Below, one piece after another: positions 7,520-16,389 of a stretch of DNA of 64,000 bases. This stretch comes from PNON01 sp964387025. Its GTDB lineage: Bacteria; Chloroflexota; Anaerolineae; Anaerolineales; Anaerolineaceae. Position 1 is the first letter of the stretch. The number at the start of each line of letters is the position of its first letter. The translations under genes and the position numbers were made by a program. The notes beneath the pieces were generated by a model. It saw only the letters and a list, made by a program, of their open reading frames with translations, had not been told where the DNA came from and ran no database searches. The stretch spans positions 276,266 to 340,265 of the forward strand of contig CAYLUZ010000005.1 in NCBI GenBank assembly GCA_964387025.1, in the 5' to 3' direction.

Positions 7520-7775
7520 TGGATTCAAGCCGAATGCTGATCAAATTCGTAATACCAATATTCAGGTGTTGTGGCTTCATGCGGCAACTGTTGCCACCAG
7601 ATCGGCGACACAGAGAACACATTGAATTGGGCGTCCAGGTCATGTCCCTGGCTGAGTTAACCCTAACAGCGATGGCGAAAGCCCGGGGGGTGAATTGGTG
7701 TGGCAAGTTAAGAAATAGAATACCAGAATATAATTAAGTGGATGCAATCGCCAGAAATACATTTATGGAGCCTCC

Positions 7776-8261
7776 ATGATAACCATACCCGACCTCAAGA
7801 AGATCCTGAAAATCGAAAAAGAATTGATCCATCAGCAAACCAATGCTTTGCTCCAATCAGACACGCTCATCCAGCCACAACCAGCCGGTAACTGTATGAA
7901 CTGGGTACTGGGTCACCTGCTCGAAAGCCAGATTACTATGCTGGAAGCACTCGGGGGTGTATCACCGATTTCAAGAAATGAGCTTAACAGGTATGGACGC
8001 GAATCAGATCCAATTCTTGGGGAAGGTGAAGGTATATTCGCGTTGGACACACTTCTGAATAATCACGACCAGGTGCACAAAGCCATCCTTACACGATTGG
8101 ATGAGATGAGTGAAACGGATATGGAACATGAGATTATTGAACATGAACGATCAATGACACGTGGTTGGAGGGTTTTCTTTCTCCATTTCCACTATACCTA
8201 CCACATCGGGCAGCTTGAACAGCTGCGCCAGCTTGCGGGAAAAACAGAAAAGGTCATCTAG
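7776..8261 (+). CDS. DinB-superfamily protein
   Basis: A 161-residue protein with the four-helix DinB/YfiT-like fold. Histidines in 'NWVLGHLLES' (near residue 47) and 'HFHYTYHIGQLEQL' (near 138-145) match the three metal-binding His of the family. DinB-like proteins bind a divalent metal and include thiol transferases (mycothiol- or bacillithiol-dependent), but many have unknown substrates. GGAG lies before the ATG. The next gene on the same strand starts 59 bp later. No function beyond the fold is claimed. Confidence 0.72.
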   Translation: MITIPDLKKILKIEKELIHQQTNALLQSDTLIQPQPAGNCMNWVLGHLLESQITMLEALGGVSPISRNELNRYGRESDPILGEGEGIFALDTLLNNHDQVHKAILTRLDEMSETDMEHEIIEHERSMTRGWRVFFLHFHYTYHIGQLEQLRQLAGKTEKVI

Positions 8262-8320
8262 TCGAACTATCCCTTCTTGATTCAAACGCACTTTAATTAT
8301 TATGAGGAGTTGAGCAAAAA

Positions 8321-9346
8321 ATGAATAAGAATGATTCAATTATCAAATTTGCTCCATCAATTTTAAGAATTTATCATCGCGACAAAGAAGCCTTCTGGGC
8401 GGCAGTTATGGCGCCATTTTTATCAAATGAAACCTCACTATTGGATTGGTGGCAGCATCTTAAAGTGGATGTGGGATTATTGAATGCCTTTAAAGGGCTT
8501 AATGATGATGCAAACAATGTATTGAGAGAGTTTAGTGCTCCCTTTGGTTTTGACCTGACAAAATGGAAAAGTAATCGGGAACAGTATTTTAAGGACGCAT
8601 ATCCTGTTTTCGCGTTCCTGGCAGTTTGGATGGACGAGCAAGGACTTACTGAACTGGTCGAAAGATTTGGAGAAATTCTTGAAGCAGGGGTTTTCGCCGT
8701 AGCTGGCTATGGAATTCTGGATGAGAATGTGGATAGGAATAATTCATCACCGGTGGAAATCCTGACAGCCCAGGCATTGATCTCTGAATACGAAATGAAA
8801 GCTCTCAATATTTTCGGCATTACTCGAATCAATTTAGGTATTTTGCATAAAATGCGCTCTCTATTCTTAGGCGCAGAAATAAAGGAAAAGTTCATGCGTG
8901 GAAAAGGCAGCCCTTATAGCCTTGATAAACCACAAAACTTGGGTACTAAAGGTGCCAACGCCGTGAGTCCATTTATGTTGAGTCTTGAGCGTTTGGGTAA
9001 AACCGCCCTCATCGACGACTATTGGGAAGTATTCCTGCTTTTTGGGGCAGCCATTCAAATGATCGACGACTGGCAGGACCTGGAAAGCGACTTGAGTGCA
9101 GGGCATTTCTCTTACGTCACACTTGGGTTTGAAAATATCTATCAAAAAAACACCCCACCTCAATCTGTGGCAATATTGAAAGCGAATAAAAGTCATGTTC
9201 GCGAGACTTATATTTGTGCCAAAGAAATGATCACTCGATCGCGAGAAATCTTGAATAGGCTTAATGATCATTATTTAATTCGCCTTGTGGATGTTACCGA
9301 ATTACGATTGGATAATTACTTTCGTAAGAATTTGAAAATCTCGTGA
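8321..9346 (+). CDS. Class 1 isoprenoid-synthase-like protein, substrate unknown
   Basis: The 341-residue protein is all-helical and carries an Asp-rich segment 'MIDDWQDLESDLSAGH' (about residues 245-260). This matches the second Mg-diphosphate motif (DDxxD) of class 1 polyprenyl/terpene synthases. A possible first motif is 'LDENVD' (near 132-137), which is not a canonical DDxxD. GAGGAG precedes the ATG. There is no terpene or quinone gene cluster around it; only a DinB-like gene precedes it. It could be an active terpenoid enzyme or a diverged relative that no longer makes product. Overall sequence is far from textbook prenyltransferases. Confidence 0.62.
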   Translation: MNKNDSIIKFAPSILRIYHRDKEAFWAAVMAPFLSNETSLLDWWQHLKVDVGLLNAFKGLNDDANNVLREFSAPFGFDLTKWKSNREQYFKDAYPVFAFLAVWMDEQGLTELVERFGEILEAGVFAVAGYGILDENVDRNNSSPVEILTAQALISEYEMKALNIFGITRINLGILHKMRSLFLGAEIKEKFMRGKGSPYSLDKPQNLGTKGANAVSPFMLSLERLGKTALIDDYWEVFLLFGAAIQMIDDWQDLESDLSAGHFSYVTLGFENIYQKNTPPQSVAILKANKSHVRETYICAKEMITRSREILNRLNDHYLIRLVDVTELRLDNYFRKNLKIS

Positions 9347-9503
9347 TGCAATAGGAAAAAATTCTCGAGTAAGGTAGATAAAGATGTAAACGAAATCTGG
9401 TATGGATGATGTACTTTCCAGGTTATTCCGGCGATTATCAACTCAGATTCATGAAAGCCGGATTTACTATCCAGGTTTGATATTATATTCCCCTTAAAAG
9501 ATG

Positions 9504-9529
9504 ACCGCCCGGCAAACTTCGCGGACGGT
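9504..9529 (-). terminator. Terminator after the 49-residue membrane protein gene
   Basis: On the minus strand ACCGTCCG pairs with CGGGCGGT (one G-T pair) and is followed by CATCTTTT. Confidence 0.6.
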
Positions 9530-9537
9530 ATAAATAT

Positions 9538-9687
9538 CTAGCGGTTCAACAGAATGAAGATGCCCGCTGCAATAGCAAGTAAAGCCAGAACCACAGATAA
9601 ACCACCGAACGGGATAAATGCGGATAATCCTGTAAGAATAAGCCAAATTGCTAACAATAGAAAACCGATATTTCGATTGAACTTCAT
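9538..9687 (-). CDS. Small two-helix membrane protein (49 aa)
   Basis: This short frame reads MKFNRNIGFLLLAIWLILTG, then two hydrophobic segments separated by a short 'FIPFGG' turn, ending ILLNR. AAGGGAG precedes the ATG by about seven bases. A stem-loop terminator follows, and another separates it from the GlsB gene upstream. The composition (two membrane helices, basic ends) and its place among stress genes point to a small envelope-stress protein. I do not recognise a named family. Confidence 0.72.
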   Translation of the reverse strand: MKFNRNIGFLLLAIWLILTGLSAFIPFGGLSVVLALLAIAAGIFILLNR

Positions 9688-9707
9688 GATAGTCTCCCTT
9701 CTTTAAA

Positions 9708-9737
9708 ATACTGGGGTGCATTTCTGCGCCCCAGTAT
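9708..9737 (-). terminator. Terminator of the GlsB/CsbD transcript
   Basis: A 13-bp stem with one G-T pair (ATACTGGGG...CCCCAGTAT) and a 4-nt loop is followed on the minus strand by TTTTAAAG. Confidence 0.75.
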
Positions 9738-9768
9738 TGGATGATATGGTTATATTTTAATAACTGGT

Positions 9769-10023
9769 TTATCTTCGATGGCGAAAGAAATGGACGACCG
9801 CCAGCAGGATGATGGATCCCAGCAATGTGACGAGCATGGTTGGAACTGTGATCGCATCATTGATTGTCCCTACCTTGAAAATTGGACTCAGGAAGTAACC
9901 AGCAATGAAAGCGCCGACAACGGCCACGACGATATTGATCAACAGGTTGGAGCGGTCGTGCATAAGCTCTGTGGCCACCCAGCCAATTACTGCTGCAACA
10001 ATTAAGTAGATTAGTAAGTTCAT
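9769..10023 (-). CDS. GlsB/YeaQ/YmgE-family stress membrane protein, copy 1
   Basis: The 84-residue protein has three hydrophobic segments and the family pattern 'IGWVATELMHDRS' followed by 'NIVVAVVGAFIAGYFL'. The family (transglycosylase-associated proteins) is induced by envelope, acid or osmotic stress in other bacteria; its biochemical activity is unproven. A close paralog lies at 26418-26672 and differs at only about eight positions. GGAG precedes the ATG. It follows a CsbD gene on the same strand with a 54-bp gap. Confidence 0.9.
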   Translation of the reverse strand: MNLLIYLIVAAVIGWVATELMHDRSNLLINIVVAVVGAFIAGYFLSPIFKVGTINDAITVPTMLVTLLGSIILLAVVHFFRHRR

Positions 10024-10077
10024 TATTTATCTCCGATTTGAATATGATTTTCACGGAATACCGTGAGTTTTTATTGT

Positions 10078-10317
10078 TTATTTTGAGATTAGCGGTTTGG
10101 TTTGATTTTTCAGTTTGGCTTCATAATCTGTCACCCGCTTATCAATTTCATCTGCTGCTCGTTCACGGGTGTAACCATACTTTTCCTGCAGTAAACCGGT
10201 AAGGACTTCCAATTTGCCAGCAGCTCGATCCAGATCGTCATCTGTGAGTTTGCCCCACCATGCTTTGGCTTCACCCCGAATTTGCTTCCACTTTCCTTCA
10301 AATACATCTGTATTCAT
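10078..10317 (-). CDS. CsbD-family stress protein, copy 1
   Basis: A 79-residue soluble protein with the CsbD signature: 'GKWKQIRGEAKAWWGKLTDDDLDRAAGKLEVLTGLLQ' spans residues 6-42, read in pieces, with the WWGK core. CsbD is a general-stress protein of unknown mechanism. A strong AGGAGG lies before the ATG. A second CsbD gene is at 27469-27660. It probably shares a transcript with the GlsB gene downstream. Confidence 0.9.
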   Translation of the reverse strand: MNTDVFEGKWKQIRGEAKAWWGKLTDDDLDRAAGKLEVLTGLLQEKYGYTRERAADEIDKRVTDYEAKLKNQTKPLISK

Positions 10318-10391
10318 TGTTTGTTCCTCCTGATCATATGAAATAACTATTCTGTTTAATATCTACACTTAAGGCAAACAAACCTGTTGAG

Positions 10392-10787
10392 TTATTTACT
10401 GTCTGCCAGGGGAATAAATCGAATAAGAGCATTCGCTGCGACAGTCCTTATACGGTCAGCTACCCTCTCCGGTGTCTCACCCTTGCTGATAAATGCATCT
10501 GCACCAGCAGAGAGTGCAGCTTGCTGGCGAGCCTCCAAATGACTGATGAGTACGATGACCAATGCTGCTGGGCAAAGCTTTCTAAGCTCACTTATCGCAA
10601 TAACCGGAGAAATGGGGAGTAAATCCCAGTCGACCAATAACATATCCAGAAGGGTCGCCGGAGCTTTTGCCAGGGTGGTCAACCAATCTGCAGATTCACC
10701 AACGACTTCCATCTTCATATCAAGAAGTAGGAGACGAAGGGCTGAACGCTCTTCAGGTCTGGAATCGGCTAAATATACGCGTGTCAT
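10392..10787 (-). CDS. Stand-alone receiver-domain response regulator
   Basis: The 131-residue protein is a single receiver domain. The phospho-acceptor is the first Asp in 'LLVDWDLL' (near 53), and the conserved Lys lies in 'FISKGE' (near 103). There is no output domain, so it acts through a partner protein. It lies downstream of a REC-PAS-GAF-GGDEF gene, separated by a stem-loop element (10811-10864), so it may form its own transcript. No cognate kinase is directly adjacent. Confidence 0.82.
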   Translation of the reverse strand: MTRVYLADSRPEERSALRLLLLDMKMEVVGESADWLTTLAKAPATLLDMLLVDWDLLPISPVIAISELRKLCPAALVIVLISHLEARQQAALSAGADAFISKGETPERVADRIRTVAANALIRFIPLADSK

Positions 10788-10810
10788 ACCACCATGGTAC
10801 TACGAACGCT

Positions 10811-10864
10811 CCCCGGCTACATCCAACTAGCGGAGAGTGTTCTTCTCCCCCAGTTGGGGGAGAA
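10811..10864 (-). repeat. Intergenic stem-loop element, copy D
   Basis: TTCTCCCCC (10843-10851) pairs exactly with GGGGGAGAA (10856-10864) around AGTT. Next to it is CTCCCCGGCT..GGAT-type sequence (10819 onward) resembling the hairpins at 31.67, 39.70 and 42.10 kb. No T-run follows on the minus strand. It lies between the GGDEF gene and the single-domain regulator. See the finding on the repeated element. Confidence 0.55.
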
Positions 10865-10946
10865 ACAAGATTAATGTTTATGAATTTTGGTTTATTAATG
10901 AGAATAAAATAGAAGATAGTTCCGTCTATCGGCAAGAAAATTCAAT

Positions 10947-13106
10947 TTATTTATTTTCTTTCTTTTTTTGTTTCTGTTCGTACATCAATTCATCTGCCCG
11001 GGCGATTAATTTACTCACTGTACAGGGAGCCTCGGGATCATAGCTAACAATTCCCAGGCTGAGGGATAGATTAAAAGCCATATCTCCTTGTTGGTTGCGT
11101 ACCTCAAATGCAGACTGAATTCGATCTTTTAAAATTTTCTCGCCTTCCTGAGAGGCATCCAATGCCAAAGCTACAAACTCATCTCCGCCTATGCGGGCAA
11201 TAATATCCGCCTCCCGGAAGATTTTTTTCAGGATGACGGCTACTTCCTTCAATGCGAGATCTCCCTGGGCATGTCCCTGGTTATCATTGATCGTCTTCAG
11301 CTTGTCCACATCCCCGAAGAATAAAAGCATGTTTCTCTTTTTACGATGTGCCAGTTTTACTTCTTGTTCTGCCAGAACCATGAAACCCCGTCGGTTGTAC
11401 AACCCGGTCAGTTCATCGGTCAATGACAGACTGAGTATCTCTTCCTCCAAACGTTTCCGTTCAATTACCTGGGTCACCTGAGTGGAAACGAATTCCAATA
11501 ACTCCATTTCCTTCTGTTGGAAATGAATACCCTCAGTATAACTTTGCACAGCCATGACCCCAATTATGCGGCCATTTGTTTTCAACGGCACTCCAAGCCA
11601 ATCTATAGCTGCCGTCCCCACCGCCTCGATTACACCTTCTTGAACAAGCTGGTCGTATATCTCACGGGTGGCCAGTAAGGAACGGCCGGTACGAATCACA
11701 TATCCGGTCAGCCCCTGGATATGTATCGGCGTGAGCGGTTTTTCATCATACTGATCAATATAATAGGGGAAGCTGATCATTCCTTTGGCCGGCTCGTTCA
11801 ATGCGATAAAGAAATTCTCTGCTGGTAAAAATTCTCCAAGAATGGAGTGGATGGATTTGTACAGTTCATCGATCCCGCCGCTGGTCATTGTGGCCTGTGT
11901 GATCCTGTAGATTACATTCTGGAGTAATTCATTATTCTTGCGTTCACTGATATCACTGATAATACCCACACCATACCATTCACCATCCATTTGAAAAGAA
12001 GAGAGTGAAAGTTGAACAGGAATTTCAGTGCCGTCTTTTCTGAGTGCTCCCACTTCATGCGTCTTCCCTAACGCGGAACCCTGTCCGATGTCGACAAAAG
12101 CAGGAAAAGCGGCATGGTGCGCCTTGTGATACCTCTTTGGAGCAATTAGATCATGCAGGTTTTGGCCTATGGCTTCAGATTTTAAATAACCAAATATTGA
12201 CTCGGCAGCAGTGTTCCAGTAGGAAATCCTTCCTTTTGGGTCCAGCATTAGAATGGCATCGTGGGCTGAGTCTGAAATCGCGCGCATTTTGGCTTCGTTC
12301 TCGTGCAATGCCTCCTCTACCTGTTTCCGGTTGGTAATATCGTGGCCAATACCCACCAGGCCAATGATTTTTCCCTTATTGTCACGGAGTGGTACTTTGG
12401 AAGTCATTACCCATACCGGGTTGCCATGGGAATCCATACCAGGTTCTTCATGACTGAAGTTTGGAATTCCACTTTCAATGACCTCTTTGTCAATGGCCCA
12501 GAAAGATTCTGCCAATTCACGTGGATAAGTATCGAAATCTGTTTTGCCTATGACATCTTCCATCTTTTTTCCACCACTGGCTTGCCAATCTGCAATATTC
12601 GATATGAGTTTTCTGCCTTGAGTATCTTTTACGTAGATAACATCGGGCAGATGATCGATCAATGTCCGCAGAAGGAATCGTTCTTCTTCCAGGGTGATTA
12701 TTGATTGCTTGAAGCTGTTGATCATTTGCCCCAATTGGATCTGTGTACGAACACTGGCCAGTAATTCCTCGCGTTGGAATGGTATCGATATATGATCTGC
12801 TGCACCCAGTTTCAACACTTCCAACCTCTGTTCCCCGGCTGTAACTGCACTAAGGTAAATTACCGGGATGCTTTGGTTTACCAGTTGTGTTTTAAGCTTT
12901 CGCAAGATTTCCAAACCATCCAAACCCGGCATGCTTATATCGAGCAAGATCAAGTCTGGTGTATTAGATTCTGCTGAAGCAAGGAGGAGGTCGCCACGAT
13001 CAGCAGTAAGGACTTCATACCCTTCTGCTTTCAACAGGCCGGTCAGTAATTCTACATTTGGATGGGTGTCGTCGTCGACAACCAGTATCCTGCCTTTGTT
13101 ACCCAT
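10947..13106 (-). CDS. REC-PAS-PAS-GAF-GGDEF diguanylate cyclase
   Basis: About 719 residues. Order: receiver domain (about 5-120, acceptor Asp in 'LILLDISMPG'), PAS (145-265), PAS (270-390), GAF (400-545) and GGDEF (555-715). The catalytic motif GGDEF is intact ('RIGGDEFVAL'), and the product-inhibition site RxxD ('READ') lies five residues before it. It should make cyclic di-GMP in response to phosphorylation and small-molecule or redox input. An upstream in-frame TTG is possible, but ATG at 13106 has GAGG at proper distance and is preferred. It lies downstream of a REC-PAS-GAF-HD-GYP gene, placing synthesis and hydrolysis side by side. Confidence 0.92.
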   Translation of the reverse strand: MGNKGRILVVDDDTHPNVELLTGLLKAEGYEVLTADRGDLLLASAESNTPDLILLDISMPGLDGLEILRKLKTQLVNQSIPVIYLSAVTAGEQRLEVLKLGAADHISIPFQREELLASVRTQIQLGQMINSFKQSIITLEEERFLLRTLIDHLPDVIYVKDTQGRKLISNIADWQASGGKKMEDVIGKTDFDTYPRELAESFWAIDKEVIESGIPNFSHEEPGMDSHGNPVWVMTSKVPLRDNKGKIIGLVGIGHDITNRKQVEEALHENEAKMRAISDSAHDAILMLDPKGRISYWNTAAESIFGYLKSEAIGQNLHDLIAPKRYHKAHHAAFPAFVDIGQGSALGKTHEVGALRKDGTEIPVQLSLSSFQMDGEWYGVGIISDISERKNNELLQNVIYRITQATMTSGGIDELYKSIHSILGEFLPAENFFIALNEPAKGMISFPYYIDQYDEKPLTPIHIQGLTGYVIRTGRSLLATREIYDQLVQEGVIEAVGTAAIDWLGVPLKTNGRIIGVMAVQSYTEGIHFQQKEMELLEFVSTQVTQVIERKRLEEEILSLSLTDELTGLYNRRGFMVLAEQEVKLAHRKKRNMLLFFGDVDKLKTINDNQGHAQGDLALKEVAVILKKIFREADIIARIGGDEFVALALDASQEGEKILKDRIQSAFEVRNQQGDMAFNLSLSLGIVSYDPEAPCTVSKLIARADELMYEQKQKKKENK

Positions 13107-13117
13107 ATATCGCCTCA

Positions 13118-13219
13118 TCAACCGATTGCAATGCGATCAAGAAGTTCATTGTTAAGGTTTATAAGCTCATTTACACTATCTTGTCCAATGTTAACAAATC
13201 CAGCAATGAGAAAATTCAT
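13118..13219 (-). CDS. Possible 33-residue small protein upstream of the GGDEF gene
   Basis: A short frame starts MNFLIAGFVNIGQDSVNELI and ends DRIAIG, stopping 11 bp before the GGDEF-gene start. AGGTAA lies about 10 bases upstream of its ATG. The C-terminal half could form an amphipathic helix. It could be a leader peptide or chance. It has no recognised homolog family. Confidence 0.3.
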   Translation of the reverse strand: MNFLIAGFVNIGQDSVNELINLNNELLDRIAIG

Positions 13220-13270
13220 AATATCTAATTACCTAAAAAATCGTTCGCTCCTGTAGAGGGCAATTATTCA

Positions 13271-15880
13271 TCATAGAAGTTTCAGAAATACTTCCACAAT
13301 CTGTGGATCAAAATGTGTTCCCGATAATGACCGGATATGATTGTACGCCTTTTCATCCGGCCAGGCAGACCGGTACGGGCGGTCTGACCGTAATGCATCC
13401 CAGACATCCACCACTGCAAAGATACGGGCAGCTAGAGGTATTTGCTTTCCTTTCAATCCTTGCGGATACCCGGAGCCATCCCATTTTTCGTGATGGCTAT
13501 ATGGAATATCCAATGCTTGCCGTAGATAGTGAATGGGCGAGAGCATCTCATAGGCAAAAGATGGATGCTTCCTCATCACCACCCATTCTTCGTCTGTCAA
13601 TGGACCGGGTTTGAGCAGAATTCCATCTGGTACTCCCATTTTTCCTATATCGTGCAGGAGAGCACCCCAGCGTATTTGAATCAGTTCGTCATTGTTTAAT
13701 ACAAACGCTCCAGCAAGTTTCAGCGTAAGATCCGTTACCCTCAAGCTATGTCCTTCAGTCTCTTTATCCCTTAGATCCAAGGCGTGGGACCATCCCTCGA
13801 TCGTAGCATCGTAAGCCAGGGTCAGTTCCTGGTAAGTGCGCTGCTGGCTTTCATAAAGTGAAGCATTCTCAATTGCTATCGCGGCTTGTCCTGCCAATGA
13901 ATTTAGGAAGTCGTACCACTCATTGTCAGGTTCGAGGTGCTTCCGATGGAACACCTCCAGCACGCCGCTTACCTTTCCCTTATTTATCAAGGGTACTCCA
14001 AAGTAGCTTATAAAGTTGTCACCTGCTGCGATGGCTGCCAACAATTTAGTATCTGTCTCGGATCTTAAGTCTGGAATGTGTACAAGTTTGCGTTCCAGGG
14101 CAGCCCGTCCCGCATAGCTTTCCCCCATTCGTAATTGTGTTATATTGACAGATTTTGATTTAAAACCGTGCTTCGCAGCAAATTCCAACATGCCTGATAC
14201 GGGGTCTAACAATAATATATCTACCGCATCCACATCAAGTTCTTTTGTAGTTTGAGCGAGAATCTCTTCAAGGATTAGTTTTAGGTCAAAGTTCGTGGTA
14301 ACGACACGATCAATTGCACTTAATGAGGCCAGATGGTCAAACTGTCTTTGTATCTTTTGCTCATTTTGTTTTCGTTCGGTGATGTCTATACACATGCCAG
14401 TCATACGCTGTGGTTCACCTTGATCGCCATATATGGTATCCCCAATGGCATTTATCCAGTGAATTTCCCCAGCTGGCAAGACAATACGATACTCGTTGGA
14501 GAGTGGTTTATGTTCGCGAATGGCCTGGTCAATTTTATCTCCCGCGGACTGCACGTCTTCGGGGTGCAATACGCTTCGCCAGACATCGAATGTGGGAACA
14601 GTTGCCGTATCCAGGCCAAAAAGTTCTAAGAGCTCAGGTGACCATTCCAATTTGCCGGTTACAATATCCCAATCCCAAACACCTGCTTTCGCAGAATGCT
14701 GAGCAAGTGATAAACGGTTATTGGCCTGGATCAACGCTTCTTCCGTCTTTTTACGCTCAGTGATGTCCTCATGCACTAGAATAAACCGTACTGGTTTATC
14801 AGTACTATCAAATATCGGAAACCCGATTGTTCGAACCCAAGCAGGAACATCCGGCAGTTCAGAGATAGAATTGTGTGGGTTAAATTTCGTGTCAGGAAGA
14901 TGAATGACTTCACCATTTCGTAATTGGTCAAAGACCGCTCCCATACCTTTCTGTACTAATTGAAGATCATTGAAAATGGAATAGCCCGATGGTGGAACAG
15001 ATCCAAAAAGTTTTTTGAATGCAGGGTTTGTTTCAAGTGTAAACCCATCCTTATCCAATACTTGAATTGACATCGGATTATTACTGATGATATCTTTAAT
15101 ATACCTCTCTGCTTGCTTACGGTCAGTGATATCCTGCGCCATGGTCAGCAGAAAACGTTCGCCTGCCAGTTCGATCATTTCTGCAGACATCAGTACATCG
15201 CGGATTTCTCCTGATTTACAAAGGATTTTTGTTTCGCAGCGTGCCTTCCCTTGCTGCCGAAGCGTTTCTACCATTTGTTCCCGGACTTTTGTCTCGACCC
15301 ATAGCTTTAATTCATTACCAGTGTGCCCTACAGCCTGTGAACGCGAATAACCTGTTAATTTCTGCCATGCTTCACTGACTTCGATCAACCGATTATCGCT
15401 TGTGCGTGTCAGGGCAGTTGCCGCGGGATTAGAGTGGAAAATAGCTGAAAAACGTTTTTCACTCTCACGCAGTTTATCCTCCGCCTGCTTGCGTTCTCTT
15501 CGCTCTTCGGCCTGCTGGAGTTCGCGTTCAACAGCAGGGACCAGACGTGCCAGTTTGCCTTTCATCAAATAGTCGTGCGCACCTGCTTTCATCATAGCCA
15601 CGGCGGTGTCTTCACCCATGGTACCCGACACAACTATGAATGGGATGTCGAGCCCTGTTTCCTGTAAAATTTTGAGTGCTACATTGCCATCCAATTCCGG
15701 CATGGAGAAATCTGAGATCACAACCTCCCAGGTTAGTTTCTGCAATGCGTCGCGCATCTGCTCCGCGGTTTCAATCCTCTCATAGGTAAGGGTGTATCCT
15801 GTTTTTGTCAACATGCGCACGATCAACTGCGCATCACTATCTGAATCCTCGACGATCAAAACAGCCAGTGGTTTAGCCAT
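13271..15880 (-). CDS. REC-PAS-PAS-PAS-GAF-HD-GYP cyclic-di-GMP phosphodiesterase
   Basis: About 869 residues. Order: receiver (1-120, acceptor Asp in 'VISDFSMPE'), three PAS domains (about 145-260, 265-390, 395-520), GAF (535-680) and HD-GYP (700-869). Catalytic signatures are intact: 'LLHDIGKMGVPD' and 'HHEKWDGSGYPQG'. HD-GYP enzymes hydrolyse cyclic di-GMP to pGpG/GMP using a metal pair. ATG 15880 is chosen over an upstream GTG because GGGAG lies six bases before it. It follows a CheY-like regulator and a large histidine kinase on the same strand, with almost no gap, so the three form an operon. Confidence 0.92.
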   Translation of the reverse strand: MAKPLAVLIVEDSDSDAQLIVRMLTKTGYTLTYERIETAEQMRDALQKLTWEVVISDFSMPELDGNVALKILQETGLDIPFIVVSGTMGEDTAVAMMKAGAHDYLMKGKLARLVPAVERELQQAEERRERKQAEDKLRESEKRFSAIFHSNPAATALTRTSDNRLIEVSEAWQKLTGYSRSQAVGHTGNELKLWVETKVREQMVETLRQQGKARCETKILCKSGEIRDVLMSAEMIELAGERFLLTMAQDITDRKQAERYIKDIISNNPMSIQVLDKDGFTLETNPAFKKLFGSVPPSGYSIFNDLQLVQKGMGAVFDQLRNGEVIHLPDTKFNPHNSISELPDVPAWVRTIGFPIFDSTDKPVRFILVHEDITERKKTEEALIQANNRLSLAQHSAKAGVWDWDIVTGKLEWSPELLELFGLDTATVPTFDVWRSVLHPEDVQSAGDKIDQAIREHKPLSNEYRIVLPAGEIHWINAIGDTIYGDQGEPQRMTGMCIDITERKQNEQKIQRQFDHLASLSAIDRVVTTNFDLKLILEEILAQTTKELDVDAVDILLLDPVSGMLEFAAKHGFKSKSVNITQLRMGESYAGRAALERKLVHIPDLRSETDTKLLAAIAAGDNFISYFGVPLINKGKVSGVLEVFHRKHLEPDNEWYDFLNSLAGQAAIAIENASLYESQQRTYQELTLAYDATIEGWSHALDLRDKETEGHSLRVTDLTLKLAGAFVLNNDELIQIRWGALLHDIGKMGVPDGILLKPGPLTDEEWVVMRKHPSFAYEMLSPIHYLRQALDIPYSHHEKWDGSGYPQGLKGKQIPLAARIFAVVDVWDALRSDRPYRSAWPDEKAYNHIRSLSGTHFDPQIVEVFLKLL

Positions 15881-15882
15881 GC

Positions 15883-16389
15883 TTAACTCCCTTTCGGCGA
15901 CGCGCACGCGGTCCCCGGGTCGGAAAGTGGTTGTGTATTACCTGCCCTTTTACGGGGCGGGGCGGACTCATTTATCACCAGCCAGTACAAACCCAGGTGC
16001 TCCACAGCCTGTGTGAATTGAATGTAATCCACCGGTTTACGGATATAACTATTTGCACCTAGGTCATAACTTTGTGCCACATCCTGTTCTTCAATGGAAG
16101 TGGTCAAGATCACCACCGGCAGGCGGCTGGTGCGCGGGTCTAGGCGGATTCGCCGCAGCACTTCCAACCCGTTTACGAGAGGTAGTTTCAAATCCAGTAG
16201 CACCAGGGCCGGAAGCTGATTTACATCCCGACTGGTGTACTTTCCAGTGGCAAATAAGTAATTCAGCGCTTCCTGCCCATCTTCAGCAATGACCTGTTCG
16301 TTGGCGATCCGGCTTTTGGTAAATGCTCTCTGGGTTAGTGCTATATCACTGGGATTATCTTCGACCAACAGGATGATTTTGGAATTCAT
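15883..16389 (-). CDS. CheY-like response regulator of the Rcp1 type
   Basis: A 168-residue protein with one receiver domain ('LLVEDNPSDIALTQRAF' at the start, acceptor Asp in 'VLLDLKLP', Lys in 'YIRKPVD') and a roughly 25-residue basic/proline tail. The spacing matches Rcp1-type regulators, which are usually encoded next to phytochrome-like kinases. Its ATG overlaps the stop of the upstream kinase gene (ATGA, 16386-16389), implying translational coupling and a direct partnership. Confidence 0.9.
   Translation of the reverse strand: MNSKIILLVEDNPSDIALTQRAFTKSRIANEQVIAEDGQEALNYLFATGKYTSRDVNQLPALVLLDLKLPLVNGLEVLRRIRLDPRTSRLPVVILTTSIEEQDVAQSYDLGANSYIRKPVDYIQFTQAVEHLGLYWLVINESAPPRKRAGNTQPLSDPGTACASPKGS

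Noticed and set aside
7519..7737. 72-codon plus-strand frame upstream of the DinB-like gene
   Set aside because: No ribosome site or domain; the region carries the promoter of the divergent PocR operon.
9494..9721. 75-codon minus-strand frame
   Set aside because: A different frame at 9538-9687 has a proper ribosome site and encodes a plausible two-helix membrane protein, so this one is a shadow.
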